Below, one piece after another: positions 33,211 through 47,925 of a DNA stretch of 64,000 bases. Each line of letters opens with the position of its first letter. The stretch's first letter is position 1. The notes under the pieces were generated by a model. It was not told the DNA's origin, made no database searches, and saw only the letters and a list, made by a program, of their open reading frames with translations. The translations under genes and the position numbers were made by a program. Location of the stretch: positions 1-64,000 of the forward strand of contig NZ_MTBQ01000010.1 of NCBI RefSeq assembly GCF_002153375.1, in the 5' to 3' direction. Source of the stretch: Oceanobacillus rekensis (GTDB taxonomy: Bacteria > Bacillota > Bacilli > Bacillales > Amphibacillaceae).

Positions 33211-33239
33211 TTGCATTGACCAGAGATTTTTAGTATACT
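33211..33239 (+). promoter_or_regulatory. S10 operon promoter
   Basis: TTGCAT at 33211-33216, 17-base spacer and TATACT at 33234-33239, giving a leader of roughly 125 bases before rpsJ. Confidence 0.7.
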
Positions 33240-33244
33240 ACTAA

Positions 33245-33340
33245 TGTTGGTCATTTAAAGGCGATGAAGTGGAAGGTTGTTGGCACACCCGGCCCCTTTG
33301 CCATGGCGAGGTGTTGAGAAATTTCCATGGAGAATGTCTA
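33245..33340 (+). promoter_or_regulatory. Structured leader of the S10 operon
   Basis: The untranslated leader of rpsJ contains nested complementarities: ACACC (33286 region) with GGTGT (33310 region), enclosing GGC/GCC pairs, and two copies of CCATGG at 33301-33306 and 33324-33329 that can pair with each other. Regulation by a ribosomal protein is plausible but not shown. Confidence 0.4.
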
Positions 33341-33346
33341 TAATAA

Positions 33347-33679
<333 letters not shown>

Positions 33680-33710
33680 AAATTAAGTTTAAATATAGGA
33701 GGTGTAACGG

Positions 33711-34343
33711 ATGACGAAAGGAATCTTAGGTCGTAAAATCGGCATGACTCAGCTTTTTTCTGAAAATGGAGAGTTGATCCCTGTAACAGTTATACAGGCT
33801 GAGCCAAACGTAGTATTGCAGAAGAAGACATTAGAAAATGATGGTTACGAGGCGTTGCAAATCGGTTTTGCTGATAACAAGGAATCACGTACAAACAAAG
33901 CGGAAAAAGGTCATGCTGAAAAAGCAAACACAGCTCCTAAGCGCTACGTTCGTGAATTCCGTAACGCAGAACTTGACAACCACGAAGTTGGCCAAGAAAT
34001 CAGCGTTGAAGTTTTCCAAGCAGGAGACAAAGTTGATGTAACAGGTACTTCTAAGGGTAAAGGTTTCCAAGGCGCAATTAAGCGACATAATTTTCAACGC
34101 GGTCCATCATCCCACGGGTCACATTTTCACAGAAGTCCAGGTTCAATGGGTATGGCAGCTGATCCAGCACGCGTGTTTAAAGGTAAAAAATTACCAGGTC
34201 AAATGGGTTCTGAACAAGTAACAATACAAAACCTAGAAATCGTAAGTGTGGACAATGAAAAGAATCTACTACTAGTAAAAGGAAATGTTCCTGGTGCTAA
34301 GAAATCTTACGTTAAAGTATCAAGTGCAGTAAAAGGTAACTAA
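33711..34343 (+). CDS. rplC: 50S ribosomal protein L3
   Basis: A 210-aa early-assembly protein near the peptidyl transferase centre. [13 protein letters not shown] at the start and the long finger loop [19 protein letters not shown] are typical. The ATG follows AGGAGGTG. Confidence 0.98.
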   Translation: MTKGILGRKIGMTQLFSENGELIPVTVIQAEPNVVLQKKTLENDGYEALQIGFADNKESRTNKAEKGHAEKANTAPKRYVREFRNAELDNHEVGQEISVEVFQAGDKVDVTGTSKGKGFQGAIKRHNFQRGPSSHGSHFHRSPGSMGMAADPARVFKGKKLPGQMGSEQVTIQNLEIVSVDNEKNLLLVKGNVPGAKKSYVKVSSAVKGN

Positions 34344-34369
34344 TCACACATACGAAGGGAGGATATGTC

Positions 34370-34993
34370 ATGCCTAAAGTAGCACTTTTCAAACAAGATG
34401 GAAGTAATGCAGGAGATATCGAGTTGAACGATTCCGTTTTCGGTATTGAACCTAATACACATGTTTTACACGAAGCAGTAGTTATGCAACGTGCATCAAT
34501 GCGTCAAGGAACGCACGCTGTTAAAAATCGCTCTGAAGTACGTGGTGGCGGACGTAAGCCATGGCGTCAAAAAGGAACTGGTCGCGCTCGTCAAGGGTCA
34601 ATCCGCTCACCGCAATGGGTTGGTGGTGGAACTGTATTCGGACCAACTCCACGTAGCTACAGCTATAAATTACCGAAAAAAGTTCGTCGTTTAGCTCTTA
34701 AATCTGCATTATCTTCTAAAGTAAAAGAAGAAAGCTTGTTTGTTTTAGATAGCATTGCAATCGATGCACCTAAAACAAAAGAAGTTATCAAAATGCTGAA
34801 TGCTCTTAAAGTAGATACGAAAGCATTGATCGTTCTTGCTGAGAAAGATGAAGCAGTTATCCGTTCAGCAAACAATCTTCAATCTGTTAAAGTATTAACT
34901 GTAGAAGAAATGAATGTTCTAGACTTGCTTTCGCATGACACGCTCATCATTTCTAAAGATGCAGCTGAAAAAGCAGGGGAGGTGCTCGTATAA
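34370..34993 (+). CDS. rplD: 50S ribosomal protein L4
   Basis: A 207-aa protein whose extended loop ([20 protein letters not shown], about residues 55-80) lines the exit tunnel. The stop TAA overlaps the rplW ATG by one base, indicating coupled translation. Confidence 0.98.
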   Translation: MPKVALFKQDGSNAGDIELNDSVFGIEPNTHVLHEAVVMQRASMRQGTHAVKNRSEVRGGGRKPWRQKGTGRARQGSIRSPQWVGGGTVFGPTPRSYSYKLPKKVRRLALKSALSSKVKEESLFVLDSIAIDAPKTKEVIKMLNALKVDTKALIVLAEKDEAVIRSANNLQSVKVLTVEEMNVLDLLSHDTLIISKDAAEKAGEVLV

Positions 34994-35280
34994 TGAAAGA
35001 TATACGCGATGTAATTAAGCGCCCTGTCATTACAGAGAATTCTTCTGATTTGATGGCAGAGAAAAAATATACGTTTGAAGTATCTCCGAAAGCTAATAAA
35101 ACAGAGATTAAAAATGCAGTAGAAGTTATCTTTGGTGTGAAAGTTGAACAAGTAAACACTATGAATGTCAAAGGTAAATTTAAGCGAATGGGCCGTTACG
35201 GTGGATATCGCTCGAATCGCAAAAAAGCTATCGTACAGCTTACAGAAGACAGCAAAGAACTGGACTTCTTTGAAGCTTAA
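34993..35280 (+). CDS. rplW: 50S ribosomal protein L23
   Basis: A 95-aa protein at the tunnel exit, docking site for trigger factor and SRP. The motifs [20 protein letters not shown] and [18 protein letters not shown] are conserved. It starts in the rplD stop codon with AGGGGAGGTG upstream. Confidence 0.98.
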   Translation: MKDIRDVIKRPVITENSSDLMAEKKYTFEVSPKANKTEIKNAVEVIFGVKVEQVNTMNVKGKFKRMGRYGGYRSNRKKAIVQLTEDSKELDFFEA

Positions 35281-35309
35281 TCCAAGAAAAAAGTGAAGGA
35301 GGGAAAAAG

Positions 35310-36140
35310 ATGGCGATTAAAAAATTCAAACCAACCTCAAATGGTAGACGTAATATGTCTGTGCTAGATTTTGCAGAAATTACTACAGATACACCAGAAA
35401 AATCCCTGTTAAGCCCATTGCATAACCGCGGTGGACGTAATAACCAAGGGAGATTAACTGTTCGTCATCAAGGTGGCGGTCATAAGCGTCAATATCGTAT
35501 TATCGACTTTAAACGTGATAAAGATGGTATACCAGGACGCGTTGCTACAATTGAGTATGATCCAAACCGCACAGCAAACATTGCATTAATTCATTATGCT
35601 GACGGTGAGAAGCGTTACATTTTAGCTCCTAAAGGACTAAAAGTAGGGCAAGTAATCGAATCAGGTGAAAACGCAGATATCAAATCAGGCAATGCACTTC
35701 CACTTGGAAACATTCCTGTAGGTACAGTTATTCACAACATTGAATTGAAACCAGGACGCGGTGGGCAACTTGCTCGTTCAGCTGGTGCAGAAGCACAAAT
35801 ACTAGGACGTGAAGAAAAATATACACTTGTGCGTTTATCTTCAGGTGAAGTTCGTTTGATCCTAACTACTTGCCGTGCTACAATCGGTCAGGTTGGTAAT
35901 ATTGAACATGAACTTGTTCGTATTGGTAAAGCTGGTCGTTCACGTTGGTTAGGTAAACGCCCAACAGTTCGTGGTTCTGTAATGAACCCTAATGATCACC
36001 CACACGGTGGTGGTGAAGGACGCGCACCAATCGGTCGTAAATCACCAATGTCACCATGGGGTAAACCAACACTTGGTTACAAAACACGTACACGCAACAA
36101 GCCGTCTGATAAATATATCGTTCGTAAACGTAAAAAATAA
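35310..36140 (+). CDS. rplB: 50S ribosomal protein L2
   Basis: A 276-aa protein required for subunit joining and peptidyl transfer. The C-terminal signature [20 protein letters not shown] with the conserved His is intact. The ATG follows AAGGAGGG. Confidence 0.98.
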   Translation: MAIKKFKPTSNGRRNMSVLDFAEITTDTPEKSLLSPLHNRGGRNNQGRLTVRHQGGGHKRQYRIIDFKRDKDGIPGRVATIEYDPNRTANIALIHYADGEKRYILAPKGLKVGQVIESGENADIKSGNALPLGNIPVGTVIHNIELKPGRGGQLARSAGAEAQILGREEKYTLVRLSSGEVRLILTTCRATIGQVGNIEHELVRIGKAGRSRWLGKRPTVRGSVMNPNDHPHGGGEGRAPIGRKSPMSPWGKPTLGYKTRTRNKPSDKYIVRKRKK

Positions 36141-36197
36141 ACGGAATAATGGACGGGAACAAAGACCCGTCTCTCAATTGCGGAAGGAGGTTTATCC

Positions 36198-36476
36198 ATG
36201 GGTCGTAGTTTGAAAAAAGGACCTTTTGCAGATGACCATCTATTAAAGAAAATTGACGTTTTAAATGAAGGTGACAAGAAGCAAGTTGTTAAAACTTGGT
36301 CACGTCGCTCAACAATTTTCCCAACTTTTATTGGTCATACAATAGCTGTTTATGATGGACGCAAACATGTGCCGGTTTATATAACAGAAGATATGGTCGG
36401 ACATAAATTAGGTGAATTCGCGCCAACTCGTACGTACAGAGGACACGCTGGTGACGATAAGAAAACAAGACGTTAA
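36198..36476 (+). CDS. rpsS: 30S ribosomal protein S19
   Basis: A 92-aa protein of the 30S head that pairs with S13. [16 protein letters not shown] and the [16 protein letters not shown] motif are conserved. AAGGAGG lies before the ATG. Confidence 0.98.
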   Translation: MGRSLKKGPFADDHLLKKIDVLNEGDKKQVVKTWSRRSTIFPTFIGHTIAVYDGRKHVPVYITEDMVGHKLGEFAPTRTYRGHAGDDKKTRR

Positions 36477-36494
36477 TGAGAGGAGGTATTAGGC

Positions 36495-36836
36495 ATGCAA
36501 GCTAAAGCCGTTGCGAAATCAGTTCGTATTGCTCCTCGTAAGGTTCGTTTAGTAGTAGATCTAATTCGAGGAAAAAATGTTGGCGAGGCAATTGCCATTC
36601 TACGCCATACACAACGCGGTGCTTCTCCGGTCATAGAAAAAGTTTTGAATTCTGCTATTGCAAATGCAGAACATAACTATGAGATGGATACAGATAATCT
36701 AGTGATTTCTGAAGCATTCGTAAATGAAGGTGCTACAATGAAACGTTTCCGTCCACGTGCACAAGGACGCGCAAGTAAAATCAACAAACGCACAAGCCAC
36801 ATCACAGTAGTGGTAACAGAAAAGAAGGAGGGATAG
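36495..36836 (+). CDS. rplV: 50S ribosomal protein L22
   Basis: A 113-aa protein whose beta-hairpin ([20 protein letters not shown]) reaches into the exit tunnel and affects macrolide response; no duplication or deletion is seen in it. It begins 18 bases after rpsS. Confidence 0.98.
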   Translation: MQAKAVAKSVRIAPRKVRLVVDLIRGKNVGEAIAILRHTQRGASPVIEKVLNSAIANAEHNYEMDTDNLVISEAFVNEGATMKRFRPRAQGRASKINKRTSHITVVVTEKKEG

Positions 36837-36839
36837 TCA

Positions 36840-37481
36840 GTGGGTAATAAAGTGAATCCAACAGGTCTTCGCATAGGTGTCATTAAAGACTGGGAGTCTA
36901 AATGGTATGCTGGTAAAGACTATGCAGACTTGCTGCATGAAGATATTAAAATCAGAGAATATCTTGAAAACCGCTTAAGTACAGCTGCTGTTTCTTCTAT
37001 CGAAATCGAACGTGCAGCAAACCGTGTAAACATTACAATTCATACTGGGAAACCGGGAATGGTAATTGGTAAAGGCGGCTCAGAAGTTGAAGCTCTACGT
37101 AAATCATTAAACAGCTTGACAGGCAAGAGAGTTCATATCAATATCGTTGAAATCAAAAAAGTGGATCTTAACGCTAAATTGGTTGCTGAGAACATTGCTC
37201 GTCAATTAGAAAATCGTATTTCATTCCGTCGTGCTCAAAAGCAAACTATCCAACGTGCAATACGTGGGGGAGCTAAAGGAATTAAAACTCAAGTTTCCGG
37301 ACGTCTTGGCGGAGCAGATATCGCTCGTGCGGAACATTATAGTGAAGGAACAGTACCACTACACACATTACGTGCTGATATTGACTATGGTACAGCAGAA
37401 GCTGATACTACTTATGGTAAATTAGGTGTTAAAGTGTGGATTTATCGTGGAGAAGTCCTTCCAACTAAAACCAACAAATAA
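36840..37481 (+). CDS. rpsC: 30S ribosomal protein S3
   Basis: A 213-aa protein at the mRNA entry. The KH domain motif [14 protein letters not shown] (about residues 75-88) and the C-terminal S3 domain are complete. The start is GTG, 3 bases after the rplV stop, with GGAGGG upstream. Confidence 0.97.
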   Translation: MGNKVNPTGLRIGVIKDWESKWYAGKDYADLLHEDIKIREYLENRLSTAAVSSIEIERAANRVNITIHTGKPGMVIGKGGSEVEALRKSLNSLTGKRVHINIVEIKKVDLNAKLVAENIARQLENRISFRRAQKQTIQRAIRGGAKGIKTQVSGRLGGADIARAEHYSEGTVPLHTLRADIDYGTAEADTTYGKLGVKVWIYRGEVLPTKTNK

Positions 37482-37499
37482 GGGAGGGTACTCATTACA

Positions 37500-38124
<625 letters not shown>

Positions 38125-38149
38125 ATCTAAAGAGAGGAGGTTAGCCTCA

Positions 38150-38413
38150 ATGACTGAACGTAATAATCGTAAAGTATATACAGGCCGTGTTGTGTCCGAC
38201 AAAATGGATAAAACAATCACTGTTTTAGTTGAAACTTACAAATTCCATCAATTATATGGTAAACGCGTTAAATATTCTAAGAAATTAAAAGCACATGATG
38301 AAAGCAATGTTGCAAAAACAGGTGATGTGGTTCGCATTATGGAAACTCGCCCGCTATCAGCTACAAAACGTTTTCGTTTGCTAGAAGTAACAGTAGAAGC
38401 GGTAACTATCTAA
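38150..38413 (+). CDS. rpsQ: 30S ribosomal protein S17
   Basis: An 87-aa OB-fold protein that binds 16S rRNA early in assembly. The motif [19 protein letters not shown] and the later KLKAHDESN are typical. AGAGGAGG precedes the ATG. Confidence 0.98.
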   Translation: MTERNNRKVYTGRVVSDKMDKTITVLVETYKFHQLYGKRVKYSKKLKAHDESNVAKTGDVVRIMETRPLSATKRFRLLEVTVEAVTI

Positions 38414-38417
38414 CTAA

Positions 38418-38825
<408 letters not shown>

Positions 38826-38859
38826 TGAAGAATTACCTTGTCAAGGAGGTGCGTTAAGC

Positions 38860-39171
38860 ATGCATGTAAAAAAAGGTGATAAAGTTAAAGTATTATCCGG
38901 TAAAGACCGTGGTAAAACAGGTACAATATTAGAAGCATTTCCGAAAAAAGAGCGTGTGCTGGTTGAAGGGATTAATATGATCCAAAAGCACGCGAAACCT
39001 TCTCAAGAAAACCCGCAAGGCGGAATTCTTAACATAGAAGCTCCGATTCATGTTTCTAATGTAATGCCAATTGATCCAAAATCCGGTGAACCAACACGTG
39101 TTGGATATGAAGTGCGAGATGGAAAGAAAGTCCGCATTGCTAAAAAATCCGGTGAAGCATTAGATAAATAA
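38860..39171 (+). CDS. rplX: 50S ribosomal protein L24
   Basis: A 103-aa assembly initiator with an N-terminal KOW motif ([20 protein letters not shown], residues 5-24). AAGGAGGTG precedes the ATG. Confidence 0.98.
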   Translation: MHVKKGDKVKVLSGKDRGKTGTILEAFPKKERVLVEGINMIQKHAKPSQENPQGGILNIEAPIHVSNVMPIDPKSGEPTRVGYEVRDGKKVRIAKKSGEALDK

Positions 39172-39198
39172 TTTGTGCTGTGAAAGGAGGGCGCCACT

Positions 39199-39738
39199 AT
39201 GAACCAATTAAAACAAAAATACCAAGATGAAATTACATCATCTTTAATGAATAAATTTAATTATGATTCTGTTATGCAAGTACCAAAAGTAGAGAAAATC
39301 GTTATTAACATGGGTGTTGGTGATGCAGTTCAGAACTCAAAAGCATTAGATAGTGCTGTTGAAGAACTTTCTTTAATTTCTGGTCAGAAACCATTAATTA
39401 CTCGTGCTAAGAAATCTATTGCTGGTTTCCGCCTTCGCGAAGGGATGCCAATCGGTGCAAAAGTTACTCTTCGCGGTGAGCGTATGTACGAATTCCTTCA
39501 AAAGTTAATCGGTGTATCACTTCCACGCGTTCGTGATTTCCGTGGTATTTCCAAAAAAGCTTTTGATGGCCGTGGTAACTACACATTAGGTGTTAAAGAA
39601 CAACTGATTTTCCCAGAAATTAACTATGATAAGGTAAGCAAAGTTCGTGGTATGGATATTGTTATTGTTACAACTTCTAATACCGACGAAGAAGCTCGTG
39701 AACTTTTAGCTCAGCTAGGCATGCCTTTCCAAAAATAA
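39199..39738 (+). CDS. rplE: 50S ribosomal protein L5
   Basis: A 179-aa protein that binds 5S rRNA and contacts the P-site t[21 protein letters not shown] and the [20 protein letters not shown] region are typical. AAAGGAGGG precedes the ATG. Confidence 0.98.
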   Translation: MNQLKQKYQDEITSSLMNKFNYDSVMQVPKVEKIVINMGVGDAVQNSKALDSAVEELSLISGQKPLITRAKKSIAGFRLREGMPIGAKVTLRGERMYEFLQKLIGVSLPRVRDFRGISKKAFDGRGNYTLGVKEQLIFPEINYDKVSKVRGMDIVIVTTSNTDEEARELLAQLGMPFQK

Positions 39739-39743
39739 GCTAA

Positions 39744-39953
<210 letters not shown>

Positions 39954-39982
39954 ACCCCGATTCGGGAAGGAGGTAATTAGTA

Positions 39983-40381
39983 ATGGTTATGACAGATCCA
40001 ATCGCAGATATGCTTACACGCATTCGTAATGCAAATATGGTTAAACATGAAAAATTAGAGCTTCCTGCTTCTAACATGAAAAAAGAGATCGCCGATATTC
40101 TGAAACGTGAAGGTTTCGTTAAAGATTATGAATTAGTTGAAGACAACAAACAAGGTGTTTTGCGTATCTTCCTTAAGTACAGTGTAAGTGAAGATAGAGT
40201 TATTACAGGCATCAAACGTATCAGTAAACCAGGTTTACGCGTATACGCTAAAGCTGACGAAGTACCACGTGTACTTAATGGTTTAGGTATAGCTATCGTA
40301 TCAACTTCTAAAGGTGTGTTATCTGACAAAGAAGCACGCTCGCAGGCTGTTGGCGGCGAAGTTCTTGCGTATGTTTGGTAA
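39983..40381 (+). CDS. rpsH: 30S ribosomal protein S8
   Basis: A 132-aa protein central to 30S platform assembly. [20 protein letters not shown] and the C-terminal [14 protein letters not shown]-type signature ([20 protein letters not shown]) are conserved. AAGGAGG precedes the ATG. Confidence 0.98.
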   Translation: MVMTDPIADMLTRIRNANMVKHEKLELPASNMKKEIADILKREGFVKDYELVEDNKQGVLRIFLKYSVSEDRVITGIKRISKPGLRVYAKADEVPRVLNGLGIAIVSTSKGVLSDKEARSQAVGGEVLAYVW

Positions 40382-40411
40382 TTAACATTTTTTAATGAGG
40401 AGGTGCATGGA

Positions 40412-40948
40412 ATGTCTCGTATAGGACTTAAACCGGTTGAAATCCCAGAAGGTGTAGAACTTAAACTTGATGGCACTACGGTTACTGTTAAAGGACCAAA
40501 AGGTGAATTAACAAGAGAATTACACCAGGATATGAAAGTTAATATAGAAGGAAACATTCTTACTGTCGAACGCCCAAGTGACCATAAAGATCATCGTGCC
40601 CTGCACGGAACTACTCGCAGCCTGATCTCCAACATGGTTGAAGGCGTAAGTAAAGGTTTCGAAAAGTCACTTGAAATAATTGGTGTTGGGTATCGTGCAC
40701 AAAAACAAGGAAACAAACTTGTTATTAACGCAGGTTATTCACATCCAATTGAAATCGATCCAATTGATGGAATCGAGATTGATGTCCCTAAAAACACACA
40801 ATTGACTGTAAAAGGTATCGATAAAGAATTGGTTGGTGCAATTGCTGCTAACATCCGAGCAATCAGACCTCCAGAGCCTTACAAAGGTAAAGGTATTCGT
40901 TATACTAATGAATATGTTCGCCGTAAAGAAGGTAAAACTGCTAAGTAA
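40412..40948 (+). CDS. rplF: 50S ribosomal protein L6
   Basis: A 178-aa two-domain protein beside the sarcin-ricin loop. [20 protein letters not shown] and the signature [20 protein letters not shown] are typical. ATG 40412 is used; the in-frame GTG at 40403 is part of GAGGAGGTG. Confidence 0.98.
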   Translation: MSRIGLKPVEIPEGVELKLDGTTVTVKGPKGELTRELHQDMKVNIEGNILTVERPSDHKDHRALHGTTRSLISNMVEGVSKGFEKSLEIIGVGYRAQKQGNKLVINAGYSHPIEIDPIDGIEIDVPKNTQLTVKGIDKELVGAIAANIRAIRPPEPYKGKGIRYTNEYVRRKEGKTAK

Positions 40949-40978
40949 GATTAGTTAGGCGAGAAAGGAGTGACCTAG

Positions 40979-41341
40979 ATGATCACAAAACCTGACAAGA
41001 ATATTATTCGTAAAAAAAGACATGGTCGTGTGCGTAAGAACCTTTTTGGCACTGAGCAACGTCCTCGTCTAAATGTATATCGTTCAAATAAAAACATTTA
41101 CGCTCAATTAGTAGATGATATTAATGGAGTAACTGTTGCAAGTGCTTCAACTGTTGATAAGGAGCTTAATATTAGCGGTGGTGCTAATGTTGAAGCTGCT
41201 AAGCAAATCGGAGAAGCTATTGCTAAACGCGCTCAAGATAAAGGTTACAAATCGGTTGTATTTGACCGCGGAGGCTATCTTTATCATGGACGTATTCAAG
41301 CATTGGCTGATGCTGCTCGTGAAGCAGGTCTTGAATTTTAA
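40979..41341 (+). CDS. rplR: 50S ribosomal protein L18
   Basis: A 120-aa 5S rRNA-binding protein. [20 protein letters not shown] and [20 protein letters not shown] are conserved. AAAGGAGTG precedes the ATG. Confidence 0.98.
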   Translation: MITKPDKNIIRKKRHGRVRKNLFGTEQRPRLNVYRSNKNIYAQLVDDINGVTVASASTVDKELNISGGANVEAAKQIGEAIAKRAQDKGYKSVVFDRGGYLYHGRIQALADAAREAGLEF

Positions 41342-41362
41342 TTCGAAGGAGGGAACCATTGT

Positions 41363-41866
41363 ATGAGAACTAACATTGATCCGAACAAACTAGATCTTGA
41401 AGAACGCGTTGTTACTATCAACCGAGTAGCTAAAGTAGTTAAAGGTGGACGTCGCTTCCGTTTTGCAGCATTAGTTGTAGTTGGAGACAAAAATGGTCAT
41501 GTAGGTTTCGGTACTGGTAAAGCACAAGAAGTACCAGAAGCAATTAAAAAAGCAGTTGATGATGCTAAGAAAAATCTGATTACTATACCAATCGTTGGAA
41601 CTACAATTCCACATGAAATTAATGGACGGTTTGGTTCTGGTAACGTATTAATGAAGCCAGCTGCTGAAGGTACTGGAGTTATCTCCGGTGGTCCAGTTCG
41701 TGCTATTTTAGAACTTGGCGGCGTGGGTGACATTCTAACAAAATCACTTGGTTCTAACACACCAATTAATATGATCCGTGCAACATTAAACGGCTTAACA
41801 AACTTGAAAACAGCTGAAGACGTAGCTAAACTACGTGGAAAGACTGTAGAAGAACTGTTAGGATAA
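41363..41866 (+). CDS. rpsE: 30S ribosomal protein S5
   Basis: A 167-aa accuracy protein. The double-stranded RNA-binding part ([20 protein letters not shown]) includes the spectinomycin loop without change, and [20 protein letters not shown] is typical. GGAGGG precedes the ATG. Confidence 0.98.
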   Translation: MRTNIDPNKLDLEERVVTINRVAKVVKGGRRFRFAALVVVGDKNGHVGFGTGKAQEVPEAIKKAVDDAKKNLITIPIVGTTIPHEINGRFGSGNVLMKPAAEGTGVISGGPVRAILELGGVGDILTKSLGSNTPINMIRATLNGLTNLKTAEDVAKLRGKTVEELLG

Positions 41867-41879
41867 GGAGGGAAACACT

Positions 41880-42062
41880 ATGTCTAAAAAATTAGAAATA
41901 ACCCTCAATCGCAGTATTATTGGTGGCTCACCAGTTCAAAAGAAAACTGTAGAAGCATTAGGGTTAAAGAAAATTCGTCAATCCGTTGTACGTGAAGATA
42001 CTCCAGCCATTCGTGGTATGGTTAATAGAGTGTCCCACTTATTGACAGTTAAAGAAGTTTGA
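41880..42062 (+). CDS. rpmD: 50S ribosomal protein L30
   Basis: A 60-aa single-domain protein, [20 protein letters not shown] to LLTVKEV. It starts 14 bases after rpsE with AAGGAGGG. Confidence 0.98.
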   Translation: MSKKLEITLNRSIIGGSPVQKKTVEALGLKKIRQSVVREDTPAIRGMVNRVSHLLTVKEV

Positions 42063-42091
42063 TTATACATTAGCGTAGAGGAGGTGCTCGC

Positions 42092-42531
42092 ATGAAACTT
42101 CATGAATTGAAGGCAGCAGAAGGAACTCGTAAAGAGAGAAATCGTGTTGGTCGTGGTATGTCTTCTGGTAACGGAAAAACTTCCGGTCGTGGACATAAAG
42201 GTCAGAAAGCACGTTCAGGCGGTGGTGTACGTCCAGGTTTTGAAGGTGGACAAATGCCTTTATTCCAACGTTTACCTAAACGTGGATTTACAAACATCAA
42301 CCGTAAAGATTATTCTATCGTAAACCTAGACACATTAAATCGCTTTGATGAAGGAACTGAAATTACACCTGAGTTTTTACTTGAAAAAGGTGTCGTAAGC
42401 AAACTTAATGCTGGTATTAAAATACTTGGTAATGGTGCTATCGAAAAGAAATTAACAGTAAAAGCTCATAAGTTCTCAAGCTCAGCTAAAGAGGCAATTG
42501 AGGCAGCGGGCGGTCAAACTGAGGTGATCTA

Positions 42532-42532
<1 letters not shown>
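42092..42532 (+). CDS. rplO: 50S ribosomal protein L15
   Basis: A 146-aa protein with the Gly/Arg-rich N-terminal extension ([20 protein letters not shown]) that reaches into 23S rRNA. The stop TAA overlaps the secY ATG by one base. Confidence 0.98.
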
Positions 42533-44503
<1,971 letters not shown>

Positions 44504-44646
44504 GTTATTTATTGCCTTTTATACAGATTAGATGCATTTCTTTCTCTGTGTTATAATAAGTGACGTGAGTTGACTAGAATTTATTAGTTACTCTATTTCT
44601 ACCTATTATAGAATTTAAACGATAGCCTAAGTGATTGTGAGCGCTG

Positions 44647-44895
44647 TTGTGCGAAAATGATTCGATTCCTCGGAAGGGTCAGGTTGTTCGTATGAAGCAA
44701 GGAAGCGATTTGGTCAGTATGCAATTGCAATAGTAATTGTTGTTGATCAGTTTATTCTGCTGGCCGACGGGGAAAAGCGCATAACGAATAGACCAATAAA
44801 GAAGAATCTGCATCATATAGAGACAATGGACTATTATGTTCCAGAAGTCCCAGAACAGCCTTCTAGAAACTGGTCGTGTCACAAATAGGAAATAA
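44647..44895 (+). pseudogene. Degenerate KOW-domain RNA-binding protein (YbzG-like)
   Basis: Between adk and infA three out-of-frame pieces match the small KOW protein found here in Bacillus. From TTG 44647, frame 1 reads DSIPRKGQVVRMKQGSD. Near 44708 it shifts to FGQYAIAIVIVVDQFILLAD, then GEKRITNRPIKKNLHHIETM and DYYVPEVPEQP. Near 44860 it shifts again to LLETGRVTNRK and stops at 44893. The usual C-terminal KLRFA segment is lost. GQIVRV, FVLLADGDKR, KRKN and ETGRVTNGK are the matching family segments as I remember them. Two indels and a truncated end make it a pseudogene. Nothing recognisable lies in 44504-44640. Confidence 0.82.
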
Positions 44896-44960
44896 TGATA
44901 TACCATAACGAAATTTATCGGTGTGGTTGTGACTGATTTGAAGAAGGGAGATCAACTCAG

Positions 44961-45179
44961 GTGGCGAAAGATGATGTAATTGAAGTTGAAGGTACCGTAA
45001 CGGATACATTGCCAAATGCGATGTTTAAAGTTGAGCTTGAAAATGGCCATACGGTTTTAGCGCATGTATCTGGTAAAATCCGTATGCACTTTATCCGTAT
45101 ACTACCGGGTGATAAAGTGACGGTTGAACTTTCTCCGTATGATTTAACCAGAGGGCGAATTACGTACCGTTATAAATAA
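44961..45179 (+). CDS. infA: Translation initiation factor IF-1
   Basis: A 72-aa OB-fold factor for the 30S A site, from [20 protein letters not shown] to GRITYRYK. One change from the usual RMNFIR to RMHFIR is seen. The start is GTG at 44961 after AAGGGAG. Confidence 0.97.
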   Translation: MAKDDVIEVEGTVTDTLPNAMFKVELENGHTVLAHVSGKIRMHFIRILPGDKVTVELSPYDLTRGRITYRYK

Positions 45180-45195
45180 ACGAGCTCCGATATAA

Positions 45196-45324
<129 letters not shown>

Positions 45325-45346
45325 AAACAGGAGGTGCTAAATATCT

Positions 45347-45712
45347 ATGGCACGTATTGCAGGTATTGATATTCCACGTGACAAACGCGTTGTAATTTCA
45401 CTGACTTACGTTTACGGAGTTGGGAAAACAACTGCACAGAAAGTCCTTAAAGAAGCAGGCGTTTCTGAAGACACACGTGTACGTGATTTAACAGAAGAAG
45501 AATTAGGTAAAATTCGTCAAGCAATTGAACAGTATAATGTTGAGGGTGACCTTCGTCGTGAAGTTTCACTTAACATCAAACGTCTGATTGAAATCGGATC
45601 TTATAGAGGTATTCGTCACCGTCGTGGTTTACCAGTTCGTGGACAACATACTAAAAACAACTCACGTACTCGTAAAGGCCCACGTAAAACTATGGCTAAT
45701 AAGAAAAAGTAA
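45347..45712 (+). CDS. rpsM: 30S ribosomal protein S13
   Basis: A 121-aa head protein that contacts the P-site t[23 protein letters not shown] and the basic tail [18 protein letters not shown] are typical. AGGAGGTG precedes the ATG. Confidence 0.98.
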   Translation: MARIAGIDIPRDKRVVISLTYVYGVGKTTAQKVLKEAGVSEDTRVRDLTEEELGKIRQAIEQYNVEGDLRREVSLNIKRLIEIGSYRGIRHRRGLPVRGQHTKNNSRTRKGPRKTMANKKK

Positions 45713-45733
45713 TGTAAGGAGGTAAGCTAATCA

Positions 45734-46123
<390 letters not shown>

Positions 46124-46199
46124 TTATACCGTATAAAAATTGTTACCCTGTCTATAATGGATTATGATGGCTTAAATATAAGCACGATTAATCAGTATT

Positions 46200-46306
46200 T
46201 TGACAGACATGTACGAAAGAATTACAGGTAGCGCAGAAACGCCAACTGCCTTATTTGAGGAATTTCGGTTAGACAGTTGTCTAGCCGGGGTTTCGACGTT
46301 TTAAAG
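46200..46306 (+). promoter_or_regulatory. Structured leader of rpoA with candidate promoter
   Basis: TTGACA at 46200-46205 has a weak TACAGG -10 at 46223-46228. Downstream two competing hairpins are possible: GGTTAGAC with GTCTAGCC around an AGTT loop, and the longer GAAAC and CAACTG with CAGTTG and GTTTC. The second uses the loop of the first, so they cannot both form. The rpsK-rpoA gap is 197 bases, much longer than others in the cluster. Confidence 0.4.
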
Positions 46307-46320
46307 GAGGGTTTTGTTGA

Positions 46321-47265
46321 ATGATCGAAATTGAAAAGCCAAAAATTGAAACGCTTGAAATTAGCGATGATGCTACATTTGGAAAATTTGTGGTTGAACC
46401 GCTTGAACGTGGATATGGTGCCACTCTTGGAAACTCCTTGCGTCGTATCTTATTATCCTCACTTCCAGGTGCTGCAGTTACTACAGTTCAAATAGACGGG
46501 GCACTGCATGAGTTTTCAACGATTGATGGTGTTGTAGAAGATGTAACATCCATAATTTTGAATCTGAAAAAACTTGCTTTAAAAATTTATTCTGATGAAC
46601 CAAAAACATTAGAATTAGATGTACAAGGTGAAGGGAAAATTACTGCTGCTGATCTAACCTATGATAGTGATGTAGAAGTAATGAATCCTGAATTGGAGAT
46701 TGCTACGCTAAACAGCAAAGGTAACTTGCATATGAAATTAACAGCTGAACGTGGTCGTGGCTATCGTCAAGCTGAAGAAAATAAAAGTGAGGAACAACCA
46801 ATTGGTGTTATTCCGATTGACTCCATTTTCACTCCAGTATCACGTGTAACTTACCAAGTAGAAAATACACGTGTTGGCCAATTGGCAAACTATGATAAAT
46901 TAACTTTGGATGTATCAACAGATGGTAGTATTCGTCCTGAGGAAGCTGTTTCTTTAGGTGCTAAGATTATCACAGAACATCTCAATATATTTGTTGGTTT
47001 AACGGATGAAGCCCAAAAAGCTGAGATCATGGTTGAAAAAGAAGAAGACCAAAAAGAGAAAGTCATGGAAATGACAATCGAAGAGCTTGATCTATCTGTT
47101 AGATCGTACAATTGCTTAAAACGCGCTGGAATCAATACTGTTCAGGAGCTTGCTAACAAGTCTGAAGAGGACATGATGAAAGTACGTAATTTAGGTCGTA
47201 AATCTTTAGAAGAAGTAAAAGTAAAATTAACGGACCTAGGTTTAGGTTTACGTAATGATGACTGA
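46321..47265 (+). CDS. rpoA: DNA-directed RNA polymerase subunit alpha
   Basis: A 314-aa subunit. The N-terminal assembly domain includes [20 protein letters not shown], and the C-terminal UP-element and activator-binding domain covers about 245-310 ([20 protein letters not shown], then [11 protein letters not shown]). AAAGGAGGG precedes the ATG. Confidence 0.98.
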   Translation: MIEIEKPKIETLEISDDATFGKFVVEPLERGYGATLGNSLRRILLSSLPGAAVTTVQIDGALHEFSTIDGVVEDVTSIILNLKKLALKIYSDEPKTLELDVQGEGKITAADLTYDSDVEVMNPELEIATLNSKGNLHMKLTAERGRGYRQAEENKSEEQPIGVIPIDSIFTPVSRVTYQVENTRVGQLANYDKLTLDVSTDGSIRPEEAVSLGAKIITEHLNIFVGLTDEAQKAEIMVEKEEDQKEKVMEMTIEELDLSVRSYNCLKRAGINTVQELANKSEEDMMKVRNLGRKSLEEVKVKLTDLGLGLRNDD

Positions 47266-47310
47266 TTTATACAGTCACCTTTAATGTTTCAAAAAAGGGA
47301 GGGATAGTCC

Positions 47311-47664
47311 GTGGCTAGAAAGTTAGGACGTACAACAGACAATCGTATGGCACTACTTCGCAACCTTGCATCTGATTTAATTATTCATGAACGGATTGAA
47401 ACAACAGAAGCAAAAGCGAAAGAGCTTAAATCGGTAGTAGACAAAATGATTACACTTGGAAAACGTGGGGATCTTCATGCCCGTCGTCAAGCGGCAGCAT
47501 TTTTATATAATAAACAAGCAGATGAAGAAACCAGCGTTCTTCAAAAACTATTTGATGATGTTGCTAAGCGTTATGAAGAACGACAAGGTGGATATACACG
47601 TGTTCTTAAACTCGGCGAACGCCAAGGTGATGGAGCAAAAATGGCAATCATTGAATTGGTATAA
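47311..47664 (+). CDS. rplQ: 50S ribosomal protein L17
   Basis: A 117-aa protein at the tunnel exit region. [20 protein letters not shown] and [20 protein letters not shown] are conserved. The start is GTG at 47311 after GGGAGGG. It ends the alpha operon. Confidence 0.98.
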   Translation: MARKLGRTTDNRMALLRNLASDLIIHERIETTEAKAKELKSVVDKMITLGKRGDLHARRQAAAFLYNKQADEETSVLQKLFDDVAKRYEERQGGYTRVLKLGERQGDGAKMAIIELV

Positions 47665-47680
47665 TCAGCTACAAGCGGGC

Positions 47681-47729
47681 AAGGGCAGGACTCAATCTCT
47701 CTCACGAGGTTAATCCAAGCCCTTTTTTT
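47681..47729 (+). terminator. Intrinsic terminator of the alpha operon
   Basis: AAGGGC and GGA pair with TCC and GCCCTT around a large loop, and seven T residues follow. Confidence 0.75.
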
Positions 47730-47739
47730 GTAGTATTGA

Positions 47740-47925
47740 AAGGCGGAGGCGACCGCAGCTTCTGGGAGTCGGAGCTGGATCTAGAAAGAAAAGTATAGCG
47801 GGCTGTTCAGAGACGCAGGACATAAGTAGGGGACCGTAGAGCACACGGGTTTAGCGCGGAGTGTCTAATGCTTATGCTCCGTAGTCTCTAGTCCAAGCGA
47901 TACTAGACAGGAAAGGCTGGCACTG
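47740..47925. repeat. Noncoding repeat-like element with long imperfect hairpin
   Basis: The 436-base gap before ecfA1 has no gene. It contains GGCGGAGGCGACCGCAGC, which shares GGCGACCGC with the repeat region near 32.63 kb. Arms AGAGACGCAGGACATAAG (47809-47826) and CTTATGCTCCGTAGTCTCT (47871-47889) are inverted and could form a large stem. The higher GC content and the lack of codons suggest a mobile or structured intergenic element. Sequence 47930-48165 shows nothing further. Confidence 0.5.
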
